Source of the DNA: Hermatobates lingyangjiaoensis
Taxonomy: Eukaryota > Arthropoda > Insecta > Hemiptera > Hermatobatidae
Reading direction: 5' to 3'
DNA: 64,000 bases
Assembly (NCBI GenBank): GCA_026182355.1
Contig: JAPFBL010000049.1
Location: 2,046,001 to 2,110,000, forward strand
Part shown: piece after piece, positions 30,591 through 42,660 of the stretch
Position numbering within the stretch: position 1 is the first letter of the stretch
Layout: every line of letters begins with the position of its first letter
Program-made: the position numbers and the translations under genes
Notes under the pieces: generated by a model
What the model was told of the DNA's origin: nothing
Seen by the model: only the letters and a program-made list of their open reading frames with translations
The model's database searches: none

Positions 30591-31205
30591 TTAATTGACA
30601 GACCTGTTGTTAAGTGTGTTTATTTAATGCCTGATTTTACAAAATATCAGGCAAAATTAATTATTTTAGTATTAAGTATTATTTTTAATACTTTTGTATT
30701 AATTAATTAATAAAATAATTAATTTAGGGAGTCCTAAATGTTGTCTAACCTAAGTCTATTAGAGTTAGAGTACAGATCTTTAATGATTAACTGACATCAT
30801 ACAGGCTTGGGACCGACGGCTTAACGTCCTCTCTGAGGGATGACGTGTTCAGATTTATTCACCTCTTGCTTGAATAAATGGAAAACGAGAATGGGTGTTG
30901 AACACCGGATCTACCGATTCGGAGGGAGCACGTTGCCAGTGGGCTTAGCTGGTCCCTTATTTTCCCGCTTAAAGTGCGTTTCAATCCTGATCCTCACTTT
31001 GTACAATCCTAATTGTCATTTTTATTTTTTCTGTTTTAATTTTGTTCTTGGCTCTATTTAATTATCAATTTGTTTATTTTTTTATTTGATCTTTAAGCAA
31101 TTTTAATTTATCTATTTTTGGTAAGTTAGCAATAATTGTAAATCATATTGTCGTCTGAGCTGCATGGATGGTTGCTGTTTACTAGACCATTTTATAGGTC
31201 TTTTT
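30591..31205. other. Unassigned; old repeat-like patch at 30800-30960
   Basis: GGGACCGACGGCTTAACGTC and CTACCGATTCGGAGGGAGCA look like an old dispersed repeat found in several animals (recalled similarity, not verified). The 73-codon plus frame across it is not convincing. Confidence 0.35.
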
Positions 31206-31210
31206 TCTTT

Positions 31211-31250
31211 CCTTGATAATGATAAGATCGAAATATTCAAGTGAGTTTTG
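31211..31250 (+). ncRNA. Decayed family B hammerhead end
   Basis: CCTTGATAATGATAAGATCGAAATATTCAAGTGAGTT keeps the GAAATATT...GTGAG end of family B. The core start is TTGATAA and stem II is lost. Confidence 0.4.
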
Positions 31251-32060
31251 TTGTCCCTTCTCAATGTTCTTTTCTCTTAATCGCTTGATAAGGTGTAAAG
31301 AAACAGTAAAATGTTTACTTAAATTAAGTTACTGTCGTTTGATGTGAAATAAATTGTTGTTCTTTCTTCTGTCGTATAATGAAAAATTAATACATGTGCA
31401 TTAAAGATCATCAAACGTTATTAATTGAGTCTAACAAAGGAAAAGGCTCATTTACAATACAGGCAGGACTTGAAGAAATGTGTACTTCGTAATCATGAAA
31501 CTGCTCCCTTACCAACAGGCGTCCTCCTCAATCAGGAGGAATTCTGCAGTTATTCTACTGTTTAAAACAACTAAAATACTTCTATAAAACAAACCATTAA
31601 CTTTACGGCAGTTGTTAATGCAAGCTCGTACAATCTAAATTCAATGGTTGCATGTTGTTATGGTATGACCTTGTTTAGATCAAAATAATTCGTGATCTTT
31701 CAATGACTGTAGAACTCTCACAGATGCTGAAATTGCATATGTAATTCTTTTTGATCAAGTTAGTAGTCTATATTTTAATCATCCAATCATTTGAAATATA
31801 TTTTTTTTTATTCGTTGTACATGATTTCAAATTTCTTTGATCAACACTTTATAATTCAACGATTGTTATAAATTTAATAGTGCCAATACTTTCAACACCA
31901 TACCGACCTAAAGACAGTATTCATTTAAATATTTAATGAGTTTAGACCGTTCTACTACTTAATGCCATATGATGTTATGTATATTATAACATATGTCTAT
32001 ATACAACATGATGATAAGGACTTATTTTCTTATGAGTACACAATGAGGGTTGAGGCTTAG
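31251..32060. other. Unassigned AT-rich stretch
   Basis: Nothing recognised. Confidence 0.5.
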
Positions 32061-32061
32061 A

Positions 32062-32140
32062 CGGCTATGTGTACATAATCGCTCAGTGGATTATCCTGCC
32101 TCTTGCTCATAGAGTAGGTTTGAATCCCCGAAACTATCCA
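32062..32140 (+). repeat. tRNA-like (SINE) fragment
   Basis: ATCGCTCAGTGGATTA fits a Pol III A box and GTAGGTTTGAATCCCC fits a B box about 39 bases further on. The acceptor stem cannot be closed, so it is a tRNA-derived SINE or tRNA pseudogene, not a functional tRNA. Confidence 0.5.
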
Positions 32141-35100
32141 TATCAATTGATTGGTTTGTACAGTTTTGTGTAATTGACTGTTAATATTGATGCATGAATT
32201 AAAGAAAAAAAAGAACAAATATTCGAAAGAACTTGGGCAGAGAACAAATGAAGTATCTTGAATTGTTTATACAAATGTTCAATCTAGAATGAAATTCTAT
32301 CTCAATCAAATAATAGAAGAAAAAAACTATGTAGAACAAACAAAATTTGTAGTAAAAAATACTCTGTACATACTCATTTGTGTACAAATTGGGAAAATGA
32401 TAATTGCTGAAAGAAGTAAGAGGAGTATTAATTTCAATAGCATCAGTAAAACTGATGTACTGACAGTAAAAGTTCGATTACGTATTTAATGGGTAAATGT
32501 TAATACCTTAAAGTAGTTCTTATTTATTAAGAGAATTCAGTTCGTCATAAAATCCTTTCTAAGATAGAAATAGGAGGACTGTTTTCAAATAGAGATTGAG
32601 GACCATTATGGTCAATATATGGGCAGCGAATGTGTGGGTGGAGGGCAGAGTCATTTTTCCGGCTAATCTGCGCTCCACAATGGTCCCTAACGAGCCTGCA
32701 CTGCCGCCCAAATTACTCAAGACATTACTGCCAATAAATGACCCCAACACACCCACTGGTCACATATATCTCTCATTTAATCAACTATTTGAGCAATGTC
32801 ATGCGAACTTTGACAACTAAAACCCGAACAAGGCAAAAGCAGGAATGTGAGGTAAAGTCATTCAACCCGTCATTGATGAAGTGTGAATAGTGGTTTAAGT
32901 TTTGTGACAAGCAACTGTCTGTTCTATTTAATTTACCAGCAAACTTTCAGACAAGTGAATGGTATAAATTAATCGTTCTCTTTATTGGTGCGATACTACT
33001 TCTTTCAATTTTTAATATTAGTACTTTAATATTAAAATCACCAATATTAGAACTTAATGAAATTTTTATCTTGTGAAATTCTTAAAAATAAAGATATACT
33101 TAATAAAGAGTTTAAATTTGAAAAATTATTAGAAGTATTGACTATAATAAGTACTTGTTTTGACATAAGTACGGTTAAGTCAATGTTATGCAGAAACAAT
33201 GTGACAAGAACTTCCTGTATGTCTCTAAAATTTCAACAAAATGGCTTACAGCACTTTTAATACTCACCCATTCAATCACATGCAGGCAAATGTAATAGAA
33301 AGTGAACTCAGGTGATTTCAAAACGTGTAAATTCCTGAAATTTGAAAATCTATACTTTCTTGATTCCTGTCTTTTGCTTATAGCAGAATAAGAAAAACAG
33401 TATGAAAATATTCCTACAACAGTACAGAATAAAATAAAGTGCTTCCTTTGTTGTACATATTAAACATCATTTGAATTTTTAAGCGATGGTAACACGTATT
33501 TGCTTATATTGAATAGTCATTAAATATTCTCATACCATAAAAAAGCATGTATTTTTAATAAGAAATAATTTGTATGTGATAGTATATCTTACAGTATGTT
33601 TTTATGGAGTGAAGCCTATTATTTAATTGCATATCGTTCTAAACAGAAGAGACAAAAAATATCAATAAATGGCCTAGCAAAGAAGATATTGGTTGAAAAT
33701 TTCAAATTTGAACTGAGTAGAAGAAAGAAGTAGTAGCAATAACCACTATTGTTGAATCAAGCATTCACTAAACTATGAATTATATACGCGTAAAAACAGG
33801 GAAAACTCTGAAATCACCCTCTCATAATTGTCAACTTTTTCACATCAATAAATAAATTTTGAAGGTGTTTTAAAATTTCTTTTTGAATTTTAAAATCTAT
33901 TTTACAATCTGTTTTATTTATTTTCACTTTTAATTAACTACATCAACTTTTTTGGGTACATAATATATATTATTAGTAATCGTAAAACTCATTGTAGTAA
34001 ATTTAGGATATATAGTGTACGCTTCTATGAGATAACAAGTGTATTGGGCATTTCATTCTAAGTCGTTATTAAACCTGAGACACTTCAACTACATTTTGAT
34101 CCGAATAATATATTAAATAATGTAGAAAAGCATGAGATAAGAATGTAAACTTAACGTTGACTAAAGTGGCAATAATGAAAGTCAACTGAATATTACTGAA
34201 AACAATTTCTTTAAGCTACTCTCCCCCTTCGCACACGCTCTTTCTCTTTCTCGCTTACTTTCTCTTAATATATGCAAATATCTACATATGTTAGTGTTTT
34301 AGGAAAACCTAAAGAACATACGTATCATAAACAACTTTTGTGGTAAACTAATTTGTTGAGCATATCAGACGTGGTTTAGATCTACTTAAAAATGAAACGT
34401 TTTATTATTTTTAGTTTTTATTTTAAGCATATGTTTACATCATCATTTTTAGAATTAGTTCTAATTGTTAACAGCATATTTCATTTACCTTATTCGGAAT
34501 TCAGCAATCATATTTTTACCAGGTGAAGAATCAATAACTTTTCTATATATCTTAGATTTTGTAAAATTGACCATAAATTAAACTCATACTTTTAATTTTC
34601 ATTTCAATGAAGTTGAAATATTTTAAATATTTGTTGATCATAATTATGTCATGATAATCACATTGAGTAAAGTAACTATTTTTCTTTTAAGTACAAAATT
34701 GTGCATACATGTTATTTAATAATAAAAATGAAAAAATGAAAACATCTTATATTCAAAGAGTTTTATAAATCATTTTCAGTGGGTTGCAGTGATACGTGAA
34801 AACATTATTTGGAGTATATTTGAAAATTTTAATGATTTCACTGAATCGGCCGCGATTTGACTAAGGTAGTAGTTTCTCAGGCACAGTTTGAAACCCGTAG
34901 TAACATTTTGCCTTTACATCACGTACATCCTTTCTAAATCAAATATCCATATTTGAGAAATATTTTGTTGGGCACGTTTCTCTCTCTTTCTCCATCTAAA
35001 GATAATATTACTTATGAAGAAGATATTAAGTAGTTAATACATCACAGTAATGTTACTTAATGTTTATATTTTAATCTAAAAACTCTACATATTATAATTA

Positions 35101-35570
35101 TTACGTATAATTGTAATATTAGATTAATAATCTTATTTATGATGATTTTCTATAATTGCAGAGATGTTAGACACAATTACAGAGGGGTAATACTCCGAAC
35201 TGTCGATGTGGGAGTGGCGATTATTTCCATCGCTTACAGCTGTTTGCACCAGTATAATGTTGAGTTACTAATTACAAAGGCGATTTAAAGACTATTCAGA
35301 TGTTGTTTAAAACTGTACGAACTGACAGATATGAAAGGATAGTAAACATATAAATTTAGAAGAAGCTATAACGGTCATTACTGGGAACAAGTTCAAGGAC
35401 TCATGTATGGTTTTCAGATGTCGTATGCATGTGAAGAAGTACGCTGTAGATTTAGAAGTGAACAGAATGGCCTGAGGGATATTTATTTTTATCCCAGATT
35501 CAAGATGATGGGATTCGATGAGGATATAAGAAGAACATATCAATGTGATTTGAGGTTACAAAACAGGTTT
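32141..35570. other. Unassigned; GC-richer island at 32585-32770
   Basis: The island (CGGCTAATCTGCGCTCCAC, CCTGCACTGCCGCCC) has mirrored frames of 65 and 74 codons on the two strands. Neither gives a recognisable protein. The rest is AT-rich with nothing identified. Confidence 0.4.
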
Positions 35571-35574
35571 AAAA

Positions 35575-35640
35575 TAAAAACCGAAACATTGGCAATGAGA
35601 GCTTAATTTGAACCTAAAAAACTAACCGAGCCCTAATAAA
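35575..35640 (+). mobile_element. PLE-terminal fragment (family D)
   Basis: ACCGAAACATTGGCAATGAG, then TTTGAACCTAAA, ACTAACCGAGCCC. The same 65 bp occur at 51955-52020 (minus) and 55172-55250 (plus). It ends at an AT-rich run where the minus-strand unit at 35650-35735 also ends. Confidence 0.65.
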
Positions 35641-35705
35641 ATTATTATTCGTTATTCAATAACGAAAAGAGAAAAAACATAACCATACTTAGGCAAGACT
35701 CACTA

Positions 35706-35732
35706 CTATATTTCGACAGGCGTCGTCATGAG
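35706..35732 (-). ncRNA. Family B hammerhead relic, CTCATGA
   Basis: Minus strand CTCATGA, C, GAC-GCCT-GTC, GAAATATAG, TAGTGAG. G5 is C, so catalysis is unlikely. Stem II is intact. Confidence 0.55.
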
Positions 35733-36300
35733 GTAGAAATACTTCTACGGAGCAGCTGACTGACCATCGAATGTGGGAAACACACGCGCGCCCTCTGCTG
35801 GCTGCCTAATATATTAGAAGTTATTTTTAGGTTGAGTGGTAGGCAGTTTTTAAAAAACACCATTTTTTTCAACCTATAGAGTTGAGATAACAAAAATAAA
35901 TGATACTGTGCAACAATATGTTAGCACCAGGGAAGTTTGAGAGAATTCATACCAGCAATTACAGCCAAAGTTACAGCAATCTGAATTTATATTAATGGAG
36001 ATTTAACCAAACCAGACTGGATGATCTACGTGAAGATCGGGTCCAAACCGTCAACTTTGTGAACTGGAAAGCAGGATAGCTTCAGAGGTAGAAAGTCATG
36101 GTGAATTGTAAGGGTCCAAAGGAAGACTGACGAGTGGCAGCGTCTCCGGTGGCTTCTCAAGATGATCTTCGAAGAGGGTGGGGCCGGACGCTTATTTATG
36201 GAGTTTGTTAGACGACTCAGCATTCCCATGGGAAAGTGGGCTTGACGACAGAGATGAGCCCTTGTTTTAACCACTTGAACTACTTGAACTGCCAAGTTAA

Positions 36301-36304
<4 letters not shown>
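35733..36304. other. Unassigned, GC-richer at 36010-36290
   Basis: An 89-codon minus frame at 36026-36295 lies in a GC-richer patch directly beside a TA/TG array. By position it could be PLE 3' region, but I see no PLE motif in it. Confidence 0.4.

Positions 36305-36357
<53 letters not shown>
36305..36357. repeat. (TA)n-(TG)n compound microsatellite
   Basis: TA at 36305-36333 followed directly by TG at 36333-36357. Confidence 0.95.
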
Positions 36358-36500
36358 TGGCAATTATAATTAAAAATATCGTTCATCTGATAGAATTGTT
36401 ATAATATCATTCTAGGCTTCATCAGTTTCCCAAGTTGATTTGAACCTGTTTAGATCTAAACCAGAGTTTCATTTAAACCTGGGAAACCAACCAAGTCATA
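36358..36500. repeat. Decayed inverted pair next to the TA/TG array
   Basis: TTTCCCAAGTTGATTTGAAC and GTTTAGA face TCTAAACCAG and TTTAAACCTGGGAAA around 36454. On the minus strand CTGATGAAGCCTAGAATGAT (36400-36430) resembles a PLE terminal with a decayed core. Confidence 0.45.
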
Positions 36501-39500
36501 AGTGTAATGCAGACAGAATCTTTTAGCTGTATTTTGGGCTGAGAGGTCACGACGTATGCAAAAACATACTAGTGTCCTAGCATAGTCAAAAAACAATAGC
36601 GGTGACAGTTGTATCATGAGATGTATAGCTATATGAACCTCAGCATAGCTTGGTTCAGGTCACCTGATTTAAAACTAAGAATGACTTCTAAAAAAAAAAC
36701 ATGCCACGAAAACCACTAGATTTAAACAAGAACAGTGTTGTATTGTCATGGAGGTAGGCAATCGATAAGTCAAGTAATAGAATTCCTTAAGCCTGCTGGA
36801 TTTATATGAGATTATAGTGAGAAGTCAGCGACGGAAGTCAATTTCTAAGTACCTGAAAACGTTTATTTATATTTTTTTACTTTTTATAAAAATACCATTA
36901 ATTACAATATTAATTTTAGATATACAGCTGTTAATGCGTATATTTCTCTATTTATATGTTTGTTATTTTTTAATTTCTTCAATGTTGATGTTCCATATCA
37001 AGCAATTAGATACTTTACTATATTTTCTATATTGTTTAATGTGGTTAGCAATGTTGCTACCAAAATTGGGGCAAAAAACTGTTCTACTGTCCGTGCAGTA
37101 GTTAATGTAAAACAGACATTTTTCAAAGTTTACAGTAAATGAACATATGAATTTACCAGGAAAAAAGCATATAATATTTATAATAATAAACTAAGTTTGA
37201 AATGTTCTTATTTTGTGCTTCATTGCGTACTAGTTGATGTAATAACTGTTCATTTTTCCTGTACATCTCTATTATTGACAATTTTTTGAAAAGATATATT
37301 AACCCTAAAGATGACAGTAGAAATGCAAGAGAGGTGAGTGAGGACTGGTGAGATGAGGAGATGTACTAATTGAGGAAGGTTTGGCAATTATTTGTCTTAT
37401 TCTAAAGTTTTTCTTTTCCATTATTTAGAAAATGTGAAGAATGAGGGGGTGGGAGGGAGTTTGCTTCTCTTGCATACTTTGATAATACCAATAAAAAATG
37501 TATGTACAAGACTACTCATAATCTGAACCTCGTTTGTATTTAAAGCATTCAACTTTATAAAAACAAAAGAAGATTAAATTCTTGAAAGAATTAATCACCT
37601 TAATGAAAAATGTAATTTTTGTCTATGTACTTCTAAACTTGCAGCCTTTAGACCTTTATGCTAACAAGGAACCAAGTGTGGGCCATTCCTAATTAGATTA
37701 CAAAACGCCCACAATAAGTGACCTAACCAAGTGATAACGACGCGCTATGTTGCCCAACTGCTGTGATATAGCTAGAACTTCTGGAGTCTACATGGCTTTC
37801 CAAGTTGGAATTCTTCTAAAGTAACATGGTACAGCTTTCTGCTTTATAAATTCAATTGAAATATCCTTTTGCACCCTTGCTAACATAGCATTACCCACTG
37901 TTAATAAAATTTTAATATCCTCTCAAAGACGAAAGAACTGGTAGTCCCAAACTGATTGGCTGCACGTCTAATGAGATTAAGATTGCTTTTGCAAATCTTC
38001 TTCTTTCAAAGCTTTTGTTTACTTTGTTCCTTAGTTCATTGGAAAAGATCAAACGTTAAAGTGTAATGCTCTATTAGTTAATGAAAAAGACCATTAGTTA
38101 AACACTAAAATGCTTAAAATGATAATAATATCCAATTTTAATTAATAGATAATTACTTTTTTACATTTTTAACACAAATAATTTTTATAATATTTTTTAT
38201 TAGTAGTAATTTTTCTTGTAACTAACAAAATATATTTTGAATGAATTTAAATACTTTTTTAACCAAAAAAGTTTGTATACGTATGTTGTTGTAGTTACTA
38301 CATAGTGATAATTACTTTCAATGAGATAGTATGATATTGGTTATATAATCTCTTCCTATTTAAATAATGTATGAAACTATTTAACTCTAAGACATGGAGG
38401 AAACTTACAAAATTCGTTCAAGAAGCCAAAGTTATTTATGCTAAATGTAAATTATAGACTTGAAAAAATATTAAGCACTATACTTTAATATTGACGAAAT
38501 TGTGGATAAGTCTTGTCATAATGTGATATATCTTTTCTCATGACGTCGTTTTTTTGGCGGGTAACTCATAGATGCTCCTGGTGCGGTATATTTACGTAAC
38601 TATACTATTTTTCGAAATACGAAATACGTAGCTTTACTTCGTAATATAACAATAAACACACACAGCTCATGAATGAAGTCATCACAATATCCATAGAAAT
38701 ATGTTAAAATTGTAATTAGTTTTAAATGCTTGCCTTCAAAAGATTCTATAACGACAAACTGTCGTCAGTTCTTTGTCAACTAGTAAACAAAAAGTGCTAG
38801 AACTTCATCATTTTATTATTAATACTTTGTAAGTTTCTTTATAAGGTTTAAAATATATTAAAATATTATAATTTGTGGTTAAAATCAAAATATATTATTA
38901 CTCAAATATAAATTGTTTATTTTAAATTTTAGTATCCATTCTTTCCTGCTGAAGATTTTGATGAAATATCTCCTAAATCAATGTAATGTTTAACAGAAGA
39001 AAAAAGTATAAACAATATTAGCAAGCATCATAAACAATTAGAAAAATGAATTTTTGGTAATGAAGATTTACTTTTATTCTTTTTAGTTTCTGAACTACTA
39101 CTATCCGAGTTACTGAAAATTTCTGACACTACTAGTTACTAAGACAATAAAATCTGCAGAGTAATGGTAAACTATATTCCAACACAAACATTTAAACATG
39201 AAGAGTTAAATGCAATTATAGGGATAGTATTTGTAACTGTTTTACAAATTATTTTTTATTTGAAATTAACTAAGACTTTTATGAAAATATATTTCAATTA
39301 TTGTTTAAATTTTTACAACAATATACCATACAAATGACAATGTTCGTGTGTCTGTGGGTCAGGTCTATTTATTTGAATGGGTTTCATTTGTTCAATTTTA
39401 TTTGCTGGGGTACCTTGGTGGGACAAAATGTGGATATTCAAAGGGATCTCAGGTTGAAATCAATCGAGCAATTCACCACTCGACTGGTGACCAATGAGAG

Positions 39501-41860
39501 CACTAAAATCCTATTCCATCCCATCTAAACCCCCTTGTACAAATCCCTATACCAGATAATTTTCCGACCAGGTCCTCCATAAAATTCACTCCTTAAATAT
39601 AAAACTAAACCCACACGAGACCGACTACTTTTCCTACGACTCAGTGTCTTCTAACTATAAAACCAAACGACCACAAAAGAACATAGGCCAACAAACCAAA
39701 TAAAGTAGAAGTGACATTTAGTTTCTGACCTCAATATCACAGTACAACAGATTGTCCAGCAATAGTACGTCCATGACCTGGAACTGCTAATTGCTACACG
39801 GACACCAGTATGAGTAGATATTTTTAGATTGTTGGTTGTCCTGCAATAGTAGTCATAACCAAGTCGTCACATGCTTCTTCTTCTCTGTTTGTAACACCAT
39901 GCAAACAGATAATAATCAATAACGATGTCTCAATGAAACAAAAATAAATTTTATCTGGTAGGTAGAGGTGGTCAAAGATTTATACTCCGTATATACTACG
40001 TTGGCGGTAGAAGGCTGTATTTGCCAAACAAGCCACTAGATATCTAATAGAAAACAGTTATAATTAAGGTGTTTAATATAATATTGTTTGGTTTCATCAC
40101 CTACTATATAATTGAAGGTGCGTGCGTTTTGGTTTGGCTCTTTGCATCTAGCGGAAATTTGATAGTCAATATAATTGCTTACTTCCTTGATGTGCTGATT
40201 ATGATTTATAATCAAAGTAATTAATTGTTTTTAACTTAATACTGTTTCAGTGCAAAGCTAAAAATCAAAGGCATTATAATCAAGTAAACGTAATATTTAA
40301 TGCAAAATTGATTCTTTATGATGTCACGCATATGCGAGCCGTTATTTAATCAGTTAACTAGTTAATCGGTAATTAGCAGGAAGCAATTACATTCTCTCTA
40401 TATATTATGAACAAATAAACATTCTATATACTTGTTGATAGAAAATAGGAAATTATTTGTGTATACCACGATTTAGAATATGAATAATTTTGTATAGAAT
40501 CAAAATCATTCCTTCTAGTTGTTTTATGTTTGACTCAGTCGTTTTAACTAGGCAACAATTGAACATTATTCTTCATATACCAACGAATATATTTTTATTT
40601 CCGTTCTAAGAGGTAATAGCAAAAATATTTTATATATTCAAATAATCTATTAACCTTTTATTTTGTAGTGTTATATCATCATTTAATGAAGTTAACAAAG
40701 TACTTCATTATACCGAAATTATAATGAATTATAATGATTATACCAAAAGTTAATCATAATTTTCGAAATTAAAAATGGCATGTTCTTTACCCAAACTACA
40801 TACTGTCATAATTTTTAAAGCAATAAGCATTTACTACCATCAAAATCAGTTTTGATCATTTTGTATGAGTCGATTTAGGCGAAGCTGTTTGTCCATTTTA
40901 TAGTTCATTGAAAGTCATTTAAAATAAATTATGCTATTTAATGTATTTAAAAATAAGACGATTATATAAATGAAAAACTAATTGAATATGATGATGAAAT
41001 AAAGAATACTTTCTACTGATATGCTGTCCCCGACTGGTCGGTCTACTGCAGAGAGAACCAAATGGAATGATGGTTTTGAAGGGCCAGCAGGTGAAGCTTT
41101 GCAAGCCCATCTGTACTTCTCACGTTACAATAGCTGGTTTGGTCAAAAATTTAATAAACCTTTCAAAAAACGCATACAAACTTAACTCACTATAAATTTT
41201 TGTATCTCTATTTCAATCCCAAAATCATGTTTAGATATATTTTTATATATTTTGTATGTTCTGTATATTTGTATTTGTCGATTTTTTATTCCGATAGTGT
41301 TTAATAAAGTGAATGTGATATTTTTCACACTAATCTAGGATAGTTTTATCCAAGCACTAAGTGCAAATGCACAAGTTATCTTTATTCTGTTAGTGAACTA
41401 CAACGGAGATAATATACATATAGCGGTTAAAGAATAGAATGCCAGAATTTGTTTATTATCAACAGAAGTGAGTATTTGTGCATCATTCAAAAATCAAAAT
41501 AGAGTACATAGCTATTTAAATAGAGAAATTTACTATAGGTCAAAGTTCCATAAAACAGTCAAAATTTCCGTTTTCCTGAGGAATATAAATATCTCAGATG
41601 ATGTGACATCTTCTCTCTTTAAGTTTGAAATATTTTAATAATAACAATCATTTATGTGATTGATTTGAAGACTGAAGTCCCACTGAAGAATATCTTTATC
41701 TTAGTAGCAATTCCAAGGCAGCTAGCGAGGGACAAAGTATACAAAATTACTAAAATTAATGAATATAAATATAGAACAAACAATAAATATGCCTGCAATA
41801 CTAATTAATAAATAAATGATGAATATATATGAATAACATTTTGTAGTTTAAAAGAAAACT
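36501..41860. other. Long AT-rich stretch without gene
   Basis: Frames at 36817-37101 (94 codons), 36960-37142 and 39301-39528 are hydrophobic AT-rich strings with no family signature. No transposon ends or RNA genes recognised. A moderately GC-richer bit lies at 39400-39800. Confidence 0.45.
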
Positions 41861-42010
41861 ATTGATATTGATTCAGTCCGGGAAAGGGTATATAACAAGG
41901 AAGAAGCTTGGACTTGTTCTTTTTGAACACACTGAGTGGGAAACTGATGGATTCCAACCATCTCTTTGGGATTTCTTTCCCTATGCTCTCCTGAAGACGG
42001 TTGAAAACAA
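41861..42010 (+). other. Possible PLE-terminal relic
   Basis: CTCTCCTGAAGACGGTTGAAAAC at 41988-42006 looks like the start and end of a hammerhead whose stem II is deleted. No TA array or coding beside it. Confidence 0.3.
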
Positions 42011-42430
42011 AAATTAGGAACTGTGCGAGTATCCTTTCAGTTATATTTGTATTGCAAACTGTAAAACTATGCTTAAATATTAATCTCGGATGTTTTTAAA
42101 GTATTATTGATATTTGTAATTTGTAATTTAACAATGCTTTAAAAAATTAAGAAATAGTGTTTAGTAAAAACTAGACATGATTCTGAAAGTAAGATAGGAC
42201 TATACTCACACAAAAAAAATTCTTAGTTTTTATGATATAAGATATATTAATGAAGACGTCAAACTGAATATATCTTCATTGGTCAATCATACTTCATCAT
42301 AGATAATTGGATAGAATGAGCATTTAATTTATATAAACATAAATTACATGAATTGTAGAAAATTGAAGTTAAGAATCCAGTTACAACAAAAGAGATTTTA
42401 AATCTTAGAATACTCTCCTGAGGATTGACG
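42011..42430. other. Unassigned AT-rich stretch
   Basis: Nothing recognised. Confidence 0.5.
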
Positions 42431-42660
42431 TTTATTCTGTTAGGAGAAATTGTTTCGTTAATGTGTGAGAGGGGTTGGAACTACGATTGAATATTGAGGA
42501 GTTTAGCGGGGACACGCGCGCGACGTCATCAGCCGTGTCCTTATCAACAGGATTCGATAAAAAACAAACTTGTCTATTGTCCCCTGATGACAGCGCTCCT
42601 CTCGGTCTTATCTTCTCTGTCAAATCCTCCCTTTGTGTCGTCTGTGTTTGTCATTGATGT
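42431..42660. other. GC-richer island with mirrored open frames
   Basis: Contains GACACGCGCGCGACGTCATC and CCCCTGATGACAGCGCTCC. Open frames of 63 (minus, 42432-42623) and 60 codons (plus, 42475-42657) overlap on opposite strands; the overlap itself argues for composition rather than coding. CTGATGA here is not followed by GAAA. Confidence 0.4.

Noticed and set aside
30800..30960. tRNA gene at CTACCGATTCGGAGGG
   Set aside because: No cloverleaf can be drawn; more like part of an old repeat.
42475..42657. CTGATGACAGCGCTCC as a hammerhead
   Set aside because: No stem II followed by GAAA within a reasonable distance.
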